Source: Streptomyces iconiensis (GTDB taxonomy: Bacteria; Actinomycetota; Actinomycetes; Streptomycetales; Streptomycetaceae). From it: a stretch of DNA of 64,000 nucleotides. Of the stretch, positions 1-9,200 are shown piece after piece. A program made the translations under genes and the position numbers. The notes under the pieces are model-generated. The model ran no database searches and had not been told where the DNA came from. It saw only the letters and a program-made list of their open reading frames with translations. Location of the stretch: positions 62,001 through 126,000 of the forward strand of contig NZ_JANCPR020000021.1 of assembly GCF_028657195.3 (NCBI RefSeq), in the 5' to 3' direction. How positions within the stretch are numbered: position 1 is the first letter of the stretch; each line of letters starts with the position of its first letter.

Positions 1-93
1 CTCGATCTCGCTTGGTCGACGCTGCAGGGGGAGAGCCCTCACCCATGGTCACCGGCCCGCTCGCCATACCAGCAAGATCTCCTCTGGCTGCCG

Positions 94-1194
94 TCACTCA
101 TCCAGGTTGAGCGCGGTTCGAATGGCGAGTCCCAGGGCATGCCCGACGGGCGGAGGGGAGGCGTGCCCCACCTGCCTGTAGCGGGCTGTCTTACGGCCCG
201 CGAATTCCCAGTCAATCGGAAAGCCTTGAAGACGTGCTGCCTGCCCGACAGTCAACGGGACGAGGCCCTTGGCGCCGAGCGTGGGGTCCAAGCGGAAATC
301 CGGGCCGGGCACTAGATCGGCGACTGTTCCGCCGTTCACTCCCATCCGAGCCCAGGTGCGTTTCGACCCCGTCGGCCCCAGGTCCGCGCCGCCGCGATTC
401 CACGATCCTCCGACCAAAGTGGGGGCGACCCGGTCGGCTTGCGCGGTCCATGCAGCCGCCTGAGGCCAGCCGCGGGCGGCCATGGAGGCACCGAGCGCCG
501 CTCCCACGGTTACCGGTTGTACAGCGTTGGGCGCAGGGGCGGCGAAACCATCCAGGTGGTCGCCCTTGAAAGCAACGAGAATTCCCTGTTTGCGGTCTTG
601 CGGAACGTCAAAGTCCATCGCGTTGAGCACAAGCCAACGATGCCGATAGCCAAGGTGTTCAAGCTCTCTCGCGATGTACGTGCGTATAGGCTCATAGGCA
701 GGCTTTGACACGAGATCGGGGACGTTTTCGACGAGCAGGGCTCTCGGTTGCACGGCGTGCATCAGCATGATCGTGGCCTGGAGTAGGCGGATCTCCTCGT
801 CGCTGTCCTTCCGCGTGACCGTGGCGGTCGCCTTGACGCGTGGGAGGCCAGCCGCCAACAGGTCCACGTCGTAGGCCTCGTGATGGTCGACGGGGTCGAA
901 GTCCAGCAGGTCGGCTTCGAGCACGTTCCATCCAGGACGGTTCAAGCGCAGGGTCTCGCACGCTACCGAGCGGTTGTCCAGGAGCAGGACGGGGTCGAAT
1001 CCGGCCTGTTCAAGTCCGAGGGCGAGGCCGCCGGCGCCGGCACACACGATGAGGGAGCTGAATCGTTCGGGCAGGAGATCCTCCATATCGCCATCTGGGG
1101 TCGTCGAGCAGTGCCGATCAAGGGAGAGACTGGGTGCTTCTGTCCACGTATCGGGAAGCTCCGTCGGGCCTCGATCTTGTCGCTTCTCATTCAT
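94..1194 (-). CDS. C5-cytosine DNA methyltransferase homologue lacking the catalytic PCQ motif
   Basis: About 366 aa with the fold signatures of C5-cytosine methyltransferases. The SAM-binding motif I (CAGAGGLALGLEQAGF) is present, followed by an acidic motif II-like stretch, the ENV motif VI (LLVENVPDL), a VPQDRK motif VIII-like stretch and a C-terminal LQGFP and VGHASPPPVGHALG motif X-like end. Where active enzymes have GGPPCQ or GGLPCPP, this protein reads AAGLPRVKATATV, so the nucleophilic cysteine is absent. It is therefore probably a non-methylating relative (target reader or regulatory subunit), or else uses unknown chemistry. The ATG at 1194 was preferred because the longer upstream reading (to 1716) overlaps the neighbouring gene and is low-complexity. 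An ATG at 1086, just before motif I, is also possible. The gene is oriented like the upstream operon but separated from it by a vsr relic. Confidence 0.8.
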   Translation of the reverse strand: MNEKRQDRGPTELPDTWTEAPSLSLDRHCSTTPDGDMEDLLPERFSSLIVCAGAGGLALGLEQAGFDPVLLLDNRSVACETLRLNRPGWNVLEADLLDFDPVDHHEAYDVDLLAAGLPRVKATATVTRKDSDEEIRLLQATIMLMHAVQPRALLVENVPDLVSKPAYEPIRTYIARELEHLGYRHRWLVLNAMDFDVPQDRKQGILVAFKGDHLDGFAAPAPNAVQPVTVGAALGASMAARGWPQAAAWTAQADRVAPTLVGGSWNRGGADLGPTGSKRTWARMGVNGGTVADLVPGPDFRLDPTLGAKGLVPLTVGQAARLQGFPIDWEFAGRKTARYRQVGHASPPPVGHALGLAIRTALNLDE

Positions 1195-1311
1195 GGTGAT
1201 CCAGGTGGTTGTCCACGAGTGCGGCGTGCCCAGAGGCAGCAGCACCGATGATATGTACAGGTTCTGGTGGGATAGGTGCCGATGGTCCCGTTTCATTACG
1301 AATGTCACAGC

Positions 1312-1432
1312 TACCCGAGCGTGCATGAGGCCGCAGAGGAGCCGTGGCACTCGAACCGGGCTGGAGCCGCGTCGAGCGCTGCACGCAGCGGGTCTCCGTT
1401 TTCGCGTACACAGCCGCCGCTCAGTCGCCACT
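1312..1432 (+). pseudogene. vsr N-terminal remnant
   Basis: The plus strand reads MRPQRSRGTRTGLEPRRALH and continues AAGLRFRVHSRR. This is the typical N-terminal segment of very-short-patch repair endonucleases (QRSRDTxPExxLRRALHxxGLRYRVHRRP) and closely matches the N-terminus of the vsr at 18.3 kb. The reading then runs into the 3' end of the DUF6339-like gene, and the catalytic part (FVDGCFWHGCPEH) is missing. It lies between, and opposite to, the dcm-like and DUF6339-like genes, so it is probably a relic of a former dcm-vsr pair. Confidence 0.6.
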
Positions 1433-2308
1433 CTGCACGGGCCGACTGCCGCGGACCGGTGCTTCGTCGAACAGTTCGCGGAACTGCTCGGCGAGGATCT
1501 CCACGGACTCCTTCGGGGTTCGTTCCTCGTCGGGGCCGCCCGGGAGGATGCGCCTGTTGACGGGCATGGCGTCCTCGGCTCCGTCGCTCCACGCGCGGAT
1601 GTCGGTCGGGTTCCGGTCGACGTCCGGAGCGAGCGCATCGAGGAACAGGGTCGAAGCAGCTGCGTTGACGGCAGCGGCCAAAGCATTGGTCTCCCTGCCG
1701 GTTCGGACCGTCCCATCGGTGAGGAGCCGAACGACAGCTTGGGCAGTCGGCCGATGGTCCATGACCTCCAGACGGATGGCGAAGTTCAGGATGTCCTGGA
1801 TTCCGCAGGCCGTGACGACCGGGGTGTAGTCCGGGCCGTCTCGGAAGAGTTCGGCGGTCCACCACAGACGTGCGAACGCCTGCTTGTAGTGCGGGCCCTT
1901 GAATCGCTCGGCCGGGACGGGAGCGGTGGGCTCCGCGGGACGCTCGCCTGAGGGGTTGTGCCGCCAGTGCACGTAGTCCGGGGCGACGCCGAGGGCCAGG
2001 TAGTTCCACAGCCCGGGGTCGGCGGCTTCCACGCGGGTGAGGCGCAGCGTGGCGTGCAGGCGGGGGGCGAGCCAGGCGTCGGCGGCGGTGCGGGTCTCGC
2101 CGAATTCGTACATGGCGTCTTCGAGCAGGTCTCGGACGCCATCCCAACGGAAGCGCTTCTCCTCGGGGAGAGGCTGGGCCTCTCCGTCAAGCTGGATCGA
2201 TTTGACGTCGTCCTCTCCGGTGAGGAGGCCCTCTGTGAGGAAGAGGCCCGCGCTGCTGTCCGGGAGGAGCCGCAGGTACTTGGGCTGTCGGGTGGGCTTA
2301 CCGGTCAC
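1421..2308 (-). CDS. DUF6339-like protein, third gene of leftward operon
   Basis: 295 aa with GTG start at 2308, overlapping the stop of the upstream gene by 4 nt (GTGA), so it is translationally coupled. The central region, LRLTRVEAADPGLWNYLALG followed by APDYVHW and RHNP, then RLWWTAELFRDG, resembles the conserved core of DUF6339 proteins. As far as I recall, these occur in actinobacterial methyltransferase/ATPase defence clusters. No catalytic motif, membrane segment or signal peptide is visible. The family assignment is from memory of the pattern. The function is unknown; a role in the same complex as the ATPase encoded two genes upstream is inferred from coupling. Confidence 0.7.
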   Translation of the reverse strand: MTGKPTRQPKYLRLLPDSSAGLFLTEGLLTGEDDVKSIQLDGEAQPLPEEKRFRWDGVRDLLEDAMYEFGETRTAADAWLAPRLHATLRLTRVEAADPGLWNYLALGVAPDYVHWRHNPSGERPAEPTAPVPAERFKGPHYKQAFARLWWTAELFRDGPDYTPVVTACGIQDILNFAIRLEVMDHRPTAQAVVRLLTDGTVRTGRETNALAAAVNAAASTLFLDALAPDVDRNPTDIRAWSDGAEDAMPVNRRILPGGPDEERTPKESVEILAEQFRELFDEAPVRGSRPVQSGD

Positions 2309-3300
2309 TCGTCGTCCTCCCGACGGAGTCGTTCCAGCCCGCGCACGGCTTGGATCAGGGGGGAGCCGGTCCCGCCCCGGCGGGCGGCGGCATAGTGGAT
2401 GCGGGGCTGGATGTCGGTCCAGCCGGTGGCGCCGACGCGCCGTTCGTTCAGGGCCCGCAGGGCGGTTTCGAGGGACTGCTCGGGGAGGATGTCGGGGAGC
2501 ATTTCCCGCAGCACGGCGCCGCGCCAGCCACTGGGGAACATCGGCCGTTCACGCTCGTCGAGTTCGAGGTCGCCGAGGGCCGCGTGGAAGACAGCGAGCC
2601 AGATGTCGGAGGCCATCTGCGCGGCGAGCAGCTCGCCGACGGCGCCCTCCATACCGCGGCCGTCCGCGTCCAGCAGCGCTTCGATGCCTTCGACGTCCGT
2701 GTTGATGTGGACCGTGGGCAGCTTGCCGGCCGGGTCGACGACCCACGGCACGTCCTTCATGCGCCGCAACCAGTAGGGCCCTTCGGCGAAGCTGTGCCGC
2801 ACGGTCTCGAACGGCCGGTCCCGGACGGGCACGTCGGCGGTGACATCGATGAACCAGTCGTCCTCCGACTCGCCGACCAGTCGACCGGGCACTCCGTCGA
2901 CCGTCGCGACGACCTGAGCGGACAGACGGGCCCGGTCGAAGATGTCGGCGCGGGCAAGGCCCAGTTGGCCTGTCCAATGGCACGGATCGTCAGCCGTGGG
3001 AGCGAGGCGGGCGGTCAGGCGGGTGTTCGTGGCGCCTTCGGTCAGCAGCGCAAAGACCGCGAGATCCGACCACGGTGCGTCGTGGCGGAGGGCGCTCTCG
3101 GGCACCGTGGCGCTGACTTTGATCACGGCAGCGTCCCAGCCTTGAGTCTCCGCGGTGCCGAGGCCGAGGACGCGGTCGATGACCGAGCGGGCCGAGGCCG
3201 CGAGCGGTTCACGCGGGACACCGGGAGCGGTGACGCTCGCGCTGTCGATGGTGATCGTCGTGGCGGCGCGCAGGCGGGGATAGGGGTAGATCTTCATCAC
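2305..3300 (-). CDS. Unrecognised 331-aa protein of leftward operon
   Basis: 331 aa starting GTG-ATG (GTG at 3300 or ATG at 3297) inside the stop region of the upstream ATPase gene, and itself overlapping the downstream start at 2308. It is thus the middle of a tightly coupled three-gene unit. I do not recognise a family. The N-terminal ~170 residues look beta-rich (VIKVSATVPESALRHDAPWSD, cut here) and the C-terminal half is helical, with a Trp-rich stretch YWLRRMKDVPWVVD. No Walker, nuclease, HTH or transmembrane motif is evident. The strict coupling to an XRE-HATPase and a DUF6339-like protein suggests an obligate partner subunit. Confidence 0.75.
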   Translation of the reverse strand: MMKIYPYPRLRAATTITIDSASVTAPGVPREPLAASARSVIDRVLGLGTAETQGWDAAVIKVSATVPESALRHDAPWSDLAVFALLTEGATNTRLTARLAPTADDPCHWTGQLGLARADIFDRARLSAQVVATVDGVPGRLVGESEDDWFIDVTADVPVRDRPFETVRHSFAEGPYWLRRMKDVPWVVDPAGKLPTVHINTDVEGIEALLDADGRGMEGAVGELLAAQMASDIWLAVFHAALGDLELDERERPMFPSGWRGAVLREMLPDILPEQSLETALRALNERRVGATGWTDIQPRIHYAAARRGGTGSPLIQAVRGLERLRREDDE

Positions 3301-5435
3301 ACGTCCCCTTCCACGAGGTCGAGTTCGACGACGAGACCGGAGCGGCTACCGCGCACAGGCTGGGTGGTCGGGTCGGTGACGGCCCGGAAGACAGCGCTGC
3401 GGGCGCTAGGGGCGAAGTGCAAGGTGCCGTCGACCGCTTCGCAGCCCTGCACGCCCTCCAACTCGGCCCAGGCGACACGGGGCCGAGGGCCAGAGCGGAC
3501 GTCGAAGGCGGCCGTCGGGCGGGCGATCCACCTGTCGCCACCCCGAGGAACGTTGATCTCTCCGGTGACCTGCCAGGCGCCGTTGGGCAGGATCGTCGGC
3601 TGCAAGTCTTCCAACTCAGGGCGCGAACCCGCACTCGGGCGCGGCTTGGCCTTGGGCCTGCTCTTGGGCGCGATGCGCTTGGCCAGGTTGCCCGCCTCTC
3701 GCTGGGCGCTGCTTTTCCGTTTCGGTTGTGCGAGCAGGCTCTTCACCTGCGCGTGTGCATCGTGGATCATCGTGGCGATGCGGCGGTGGGCGCTGGGCGC
3801 ATAGTCGTTGGTGAGTTCCTCCGTCTGCATCCACTTGTTGTGCTCCGGAGGCTCGGCAGCGCGCAGGAATCGCTCTGCTTCCAGCGCACAGGGCGTCTGA
3901 CCGGCGGCGGTGCCGGTGAGCAGCACGGCCTGGAAGGGGTTGGCGCCGAGTGGAAGGCCGGGAACGTTCTTGGTGCGCACCGTCATGAGGTTGCCGCGCA
4001 TCGCGGCCATGACGTTCACGGGCTGCTCACCGTCGATGGCATCGGTGACGAGCAGGACGGCCTTGTGAACACCGGCCGTGCTCCGCGCGTCGCGGCCGGG
4101 GAGCTTGAGCTGGATGCTCGCCTGAGCGACCTGGCCGGTCTCGGTGAGGCGGTCCACGGTGGTGCCGTCCAGGAACGCCTTGAGGGCGCGGGTGCGGGAG
4201 GGCTCGACGAGGGTCGGGTCGATTCGCTCCTCCGGGATCAGCTCCATCCCGTCCCGCAGCGTGCGGACGGATGCCTCCAGGTGCGGGCGGGCGCCGTCGG
4301 CGGCGGTCATGGCGGCCCAGAAGTTGCGACCGAGCGCGTCCACCAGGCGACGGTGCATGTTTCGCAGCTCGTCACCGTTTTCGTCCGGCTCCTCGTCGTC
4401 GGCGAGCGGCTTGCCCTCGGCGAGACCTGCGACGTCGTGGGCGCCGACGACCAGGAAGGAGGTACCGGGTTCGTCGTTCTCACGAGCGAGGTGGAGACGG
4501 CGCACGATGTCGTCGTCGGCCCACCAGGAGCGGGCGATGCGGGCGCCCGGGGTGTCCGGGTCGGCGCGGCCGAACCAGGACGGCCCGGCCAGAGCCTCGT
4601 CGCCGACGCGCCGCCAGGGAAGCTCCAGACGCCCGACGACACGGCGTTCGGTACGGCCCTCGTACGGCTCGGAGAGAGTGGAGTTGATCAGCACCATGCC
4701 GAGGCGGCTGGTGCCCCACAGGGTCGCCTTGCCCAGGCCGTAGGATCCGCCGGAGGTGCCGTCCGTGTTCTTGTGGCTGTCGAGAGTACGACGGACGACG
4801 GCCGCGTAGGTGCTGTCCCCGTACTCGTCGCCGGTGAGGCCCAGGGCGTTGTAGTCGTCCACCCGCAGCAGGACGAGCCTGTCCCGCCTGTACAGATCGT
4901 TCAGGCCGGCCTTGACGGCCCGGCTGACCTTCTGGCGGGCGCTGTCGGCGACTGCCTGGTAGTGCGGGGCCAGTTCGTCCCACTGCACGGCGGCGAGGAA
5001 GTCGGCCAGCTTCTCGCCGGTGATCTCGTGCAGCGTGAAGCGCAGTCGTACGGGGCGGCCGTTGTGCTCAAGGCGGGCGTCCAGGCTGTTCTGCCCGATC
5101 TCACGAGCAAGGACCTGGACGTCGGCGTCGAAGGCGAAGGTGGCCGCGTTCCCCATCTCGCGTCCGCCGTCCGCGTGTTCGGGCCGGTGATACCAGCCGA
5201 CGGGGAGGCCGGCGGTGGTGTCGGTGTCGCGCGTGTGCACCGTGGCGATGTCGGTGCCCAGGGCCTCGGCGATGAGGGCGGCCATCTCGGGGCGTGGAGT
5301 GGATCGGTTGGTGACCCAGGCGGAGACCGCGGCCCGGGTGACACGCAGCTCCTTCGCCAGCTCCGTCTGGCTCTTGCCCGTGAGCTTCAGCTGCCGTGCC
5401 AGCCACGGGCCGAACTCGGTTCCTGTCGTCTCCAC
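3297..5435 (-). CDS. XRE-HTH/GHKL (HATPase) fusion protein
   Basis: 712 aa; GTG start at 5435 preceded by AGGTGGAGA. Residues ~8-55 form a Cro/CI-type helix-turn-helix (KSQTELAKELRVTRAAVSAW). From ~95 there is a MutL/Hsp90-type ATPase: N-box AREIGQNSLDA, then a G-rich lid GTSGGSYGLGKATLWGTSRL. The C-terminal ~250 residues are uncharacterised, with a basic linker (KPRPSAG region). HATPase proteins with partner helicases or methyltransferases are common in defence islands. The N-terminal HTH suggests direct DNA binding, possibly to the divergent control region next to this gene. It is the first gene of the leftward operon and is coupled to the next gene by overlap at 3297-3300. Confidence 0.88.
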   Translation of the reverse strand: METTGTEFGPWLARQLKLTGKSQTELAKELRVTRAAVSAWVTNRSTPRPEMAALIAEALGTDIATVHTRDTDTTAGLPVGWYHRPEHADGGREMGNAATFAFDADVQVLAREIGQNSLDARLEHNGRPVRLRFTLHEITGEKLADFLAAVQWDELAPHYQAVADSARQKVSRAVKAGLNDLYRRDRLVLLRVDDYNALGLTGDEYGDSTYAAVVRRTLDSHKNTDGTSGGSYGLGKATLWGTSRLGMVLINSTLSEPYEGRTERRVVGRLELPWRRVGDEALAGPSWFGRADPDTPGARIARSWWADDDIVRRLHLARENDEPGTSFLVVGAHDVAGLAEGKPLADDEEPDENGDELRNMHRRLVDALGRNFWAAMTAADGARPHLEASVRTLRDGMELIPEERIDPTLVEPSRTRALKAFLDGTTVDRLTETGQVAQASIQLKLPGRDARSTAGVHKAVLLVTDAIDGEQPVNVMAAMRGNLMTVRTKNVPGLPLGANPFQAVLLTGTAAGQTPCALEAERFLRAAEPPEHNKWMQTEELTNDYAPSAHRRIATMIHDAHAQVKSLLAQPKRKSSAQREAGNLAKRIAPKSRPKAKPRPSAGSRPELEDLQPTILPNGAWQVTGEINVPRGGDRWIARPTAAFDVRSGPRPRVAWAELEGVQGCEAVDGTLHFAPSARSAVFRAVTDPTTQPVRGSRSGLVVELDLVEGDV

Positions 5436-5496
5436 TCTCCACCTGCTCGGTTAGACGTCCGCGGGGGGCGTGCGACGACTACCGTACCGTACGCGC

Positions 5497-5519
5497 TTGA
5501 CAGGGATCCACGTTGTCAA
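5497..5519. promoter_or_regulatory. Inverted repeat in the divergent control region (candidate operator/promoter)
   Basis: The 0.8-kb space between the divergent operons contains TTGACA (5497-5502) and TGTCAA (5514-5519) as an inverted repeat with an 11-nt spacer, about 60 nt upstream of the XRE-HATPase start. TTGACA could be a -35 element. The symmetric arrangement could equally be the operator of the HTH protein encoded alongside. Functional assignment is inference only. Confidence 0.3.
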
Positions 5520-5855
5520 CAAACCTTTGACTTGCTGTGCGGGCACGGCCCTCATTGTTGGGGTTGGGTCCGGGAGGCTTCGAGGGGTCGAGGGGTGGTC
5601 GACACGGGATCCGGAGGATTGGATTCCGAATTCGGTTGCCCGATGTCCTCAGAGGGGCGAGCGGGGTCGGGTTCGGGGGACTTTTCCTGTGCTCACCAGG
5701 CCGATCGCCACTCGATGGTGGGAATTCCGCCAATCCGCTTGCTCTCCCCGGAGAAACATCCTAGCGTGGCGCATCTTCGGGTGTGAATTGCCCGGTGGCT
5801 CAATCCGTCCCTCTTGAGGGACAGGTGCGTCCAATTTAGAGAGAGGTCTCTGCTC

Positions 5856-6143
5856 TTGAGCACCACGCCCGGCTCCCACGAGCCGCCCGAAAAAGAGCTT
5901 GCCCGGATCAAGGAGCTGGTCACCGAGTACTTGAAATGTGAATCCGACGAGGACCGTGCCACGTATCTCCGTCGGCACGACCAGACGGAGGCGTCGATCC
6001 GGCTCCTCCAGGCGTCCCTGGAATGCATCCACTGTCCCGGAAAATCCGGGGGTAGCAATCATGCGCGGTGCGGTGGGAATGTGCACTACCCGCGCCACCG
6101 CCAGATCGTGCGCCACCGAGTGTGCTACTGCCGTATCCACTGA
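5856..6143 (+). CDS. Possible small helical protein upstream of the HATPase-helicase
   Basis: An open frame encodes about 95 aa from a TTG at 5856, with GAGAGG a few bases upstream. Residues from EKELARIKELVTEYLK to EASIRLLQASLE look like a genuine charged amphipathic helical protein. The tail from CIHCPGKSGG onward is His/Cys-rich and less convincing. It sits in the divergent intergenic space just before the rightward operon. I recognise no family; it may be a leader gene, a small regulator or a chance ORF. Confidence 0.35.
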   Translation: MSTTPGSHEPPEKELARIKELVTEYLKCESDEDRATYLRRHDQTEASIRLLQASLECIHCPGKSGGSNHARCGGNVHYPRHRQIVRHRVCYCRIH

Positions 6144-6230
6144 CGGGAGTGGTCTCACAGGGCCACCTACCAGTACTTATCACCGCCTCGCCCCCCCGTC
6201 GCCATCGTCCACCCGTCCGATCGGAGCGTC

Positions 6231-9200
6231 ATGTCCGACGTCACCTCGTCCGTGATCCAAAAAGTCCGCGACATGTCGGAGACGGTTTTGCGGGTCTACG
6301 CCGAAGACCCCGGAATCGTCACCGAGAACGCGAATTCCGAGCGCCGTATCGTCAAGGGCGGATACGGGGATCGCCAGCTCTTCGAATTGGTGCAGAACGG
6401 GGCCGACGAGGTGGCGGCGGAGCCGGGTGGGAAGGTGCAAGCCGTCCTTACGGATACGCACCTGTACTGCGCGAACCAGGGCACCCCGGTCACGGCCGAA
6501 GGCGCGGAGACCATCCTGCGCATGGGGGTCTCGAAAAAGCGTGGTGGGCAGATCGGAAGATTCGGCGTCGGCGTGAAATCCGTTCTCGTCGTCACGGACG
6601 TCCCGCAGTTTTTTTCCACGACCGGTTCTTTCGGTTTCGACAGGGCATGGGCGATGGAACGTATTCGAACCATCCCGGAAGTCGCCGCCGCCCTCGGCGG
6701 CGACTTCGAGGCCCCGGTCCTGCGCATGGCCCGCGCGCTGGACGAGGCCGCCGAGCGCACCGCCGACCCGGTCCTGGACGAGCTCATGCGCGAGCACACG
6801 ACGGTCGTGCGGCTGCCGCTGCTGGACGGAATGGCCGACCGTCTGAGTGAGGACATGATCGGCCACACGGGTAACGGACGCTCCTTGGGGCGCGAGGAGT
6901 TCCCCACCGGGTTCCAGCTGTTCTCCCCTCACGTCGGCACGGTGACGCTGGAGGACCGCCGGCAGCGGCCGGTCCAGCGCCGGGTCCTCACCGTCACACA
7001 CGACGGCAACCGTCACCGTGTGCACGAGGTCCGCAGCCAGAAGGCGCCCGAGGACTCCCGGTGGCGGGTCTTCCGCAGGAGTCACGAGCCGTCCCCCGCT
7101 GCCCGCAAGGACGCCGGCGAACTCCACGACCGCATCAGGCTGGAGCTGGCCTGGGCCGTCCCGGAGTTCACGGTCGACGAGCAGTCCGGGCTCCACCAGG
7201 CGCAGTCGCGTCGGGGCCGGATGTGGACGTTCTTCCCGACGAAGTACGAGATGACGCTCACCGGCATCCTCAACGGAGCGTGGAAGACCAACGAGGACCG
7301 GCAGAACCTGCTGGACGCCAGCGCTTTCAACGACGAGATGCTCCGGGTGGCCGCGGAACTGGTCGTCGACTCGCTGCCGCAGTTGGCGCCCGCCGAGGAC
7401 CCCGCCGCGTACCTCCCGCTGCTCCCCGGGCGCACCAAGGCCGTGGAGATGCTCAGTTGGGCGGACGAATGCCTGACGAAGACCGTCTGGGCCGCTGCCG
7501 CGCGCCGCCCTTCTCTCCCCGACCAGGACGGCGTCCTGCAGGCTCCGGTCGACCTGAATGTCCATCCCTCCCTCGGCAAGGACAAGTCGCTCGCCCGGTG
7601 GTTGCGGATGTGGCACGAGTATCCCGGTCGGCCCGCCGAGTGGTTGCACCCGTCAGCCGAGGCCACCGACCTGCGTTCCGGGAAGGTCGAGCACATCCTG
7701 TCCGCCGCCCGCAAGGAGCGGGCGAGCCTCACGGAGTGGCTGGAGGCGCTTGTCGCGGACGGCACCCCGAAGTCGTCCGCGGTCGCCCTGGCCATCGTGG
7801 CCGACATGGTCGAGAGCAACCCGAAGCTCGGTGCCGAGGCCCGCACCGCGAAGATCCTGCTCACCGAGGACATCGGGATGGTGCCCCCAGCCCCTGGCCA
7901 GATCTACCTCCGCAGCGACGAGGGCGGTCTGCGCGAGACCCTCACCTACGTCCACCCGGAGCTGGCCGCCGACGCCGAGGCGCAGCGCGCGCTGCACGTG
8001 CTCGGCGTGCGCGAGGCGGACGCGGAGGGCCGGTTCCTCTCCGTCCTGGAGGCCGGATTCGACGGCTACGGGCCGCGCGAGTGGGAGTTGTTCTGGGACC
8101 GCCTGCACCGGGCGGGCAGCAACCGGCTCGGCCACCGGATTCTTCAGCAGATCGACGATGCCACCTCGACTCTGCACGTGCGCACCGTCGCCGGTCGGTT
8201 CGTGCCGGTGCGGGACGCGATGCTGCCAGGCGCGGTGGTCACTGCCGAGTCCGACCCGACCCTCGCGATCGACCTCACCTTCCACTCCGACGACGGTCCG
8301 TTCTTCCGCGACCTGCGTCTGAGCGACCGGCCCACGTCCGGCCACGATGTGACCGAGGCCTACTGGTTCGACGACTACCGCGAGGCCCTGCGCAAGATGA
8401 TGGCTCGAAAGCCCGAGTTCGCGAACCGGGCCCCGAGCCTCGCCACGATCAAGGCCGAGGGGTCACCCGTCGGCGGGCCCTTGCACCTGCTGGAACAGAT
8501 GTCGGAAGAGGCCCGCGCCCGTTTCCTCACCGAGCTGCCCACCGACGCGCTGATCGACTTCTGGACCGTCCAGATCGGCAACCGCGCCACCACCCGCCAG
8601 CAGGCTTCCTCTCCCATCCGCTGGATGCTGAGGAAGCACGGCCGGGTGCGGACCTCGCAGGGGATCAGGCCGCTCGCGCAGGCCGTCGGACCGCAGCTGG
8701 CCGAGTACGGCACCTTCTTGCCGGTGGCCGACCTGCCGGCCGAGAAGGCACGCAAGTTGCACCTGGCGACGACGCTGGAGGAACTGCCGCAGGCCCGCTG
8801 GGACGAGCTCTTCGAGGAGCTGGTCCGGAGCGAGGACGACGCGTTCGTCGGCTCGATGTACGTGCTGCTCACCCGCCGCGAGCTGGACTTCCCCGACGGC
8901 CTCACCCGCTGCCGCGTCGGCGACGCCTGGGAGACCCGGGAGGACGCCGAGATCGCCGTGGCCGCCGACGCCGACCAGTATCGGGCTCTGCGCGCCGAGA
9001 ACATGCCGGCACTGCTCGTCGGCTCCGCCGAGGACGCGGAACTGATGATCGAGCGCTGGAACATGATCCCGTTCGGGGACGTGATCAGCGTCGAGACGCG
9101 ACACGTGGCCGGCGACGAACCCGTGCAGGTCGGTGAGTTGTTCCCGTCCCTGCGCAAGGTGGCGGGAAACAAGATCAGCCAGTACACGGTGGTGCGCTGC

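Noticed and set aside
1..93. Left attachment site of the island
   Set aside because: No second copy of the tRNA-Leu 3' end was found at the left edge; the boundary probably lies outside the window.
6180..7649. Long minus-strand ORF opposite the HATPase-helicase gene (and similar antisense ORFs at 3417-5786, 8463-11009, 13141-16254, 36931-40122)
   Set aside because: High-GC codon bias leaves long open frames antisense to real genes; these have no recognisable domains, while the opposite strand carries clear motifs.
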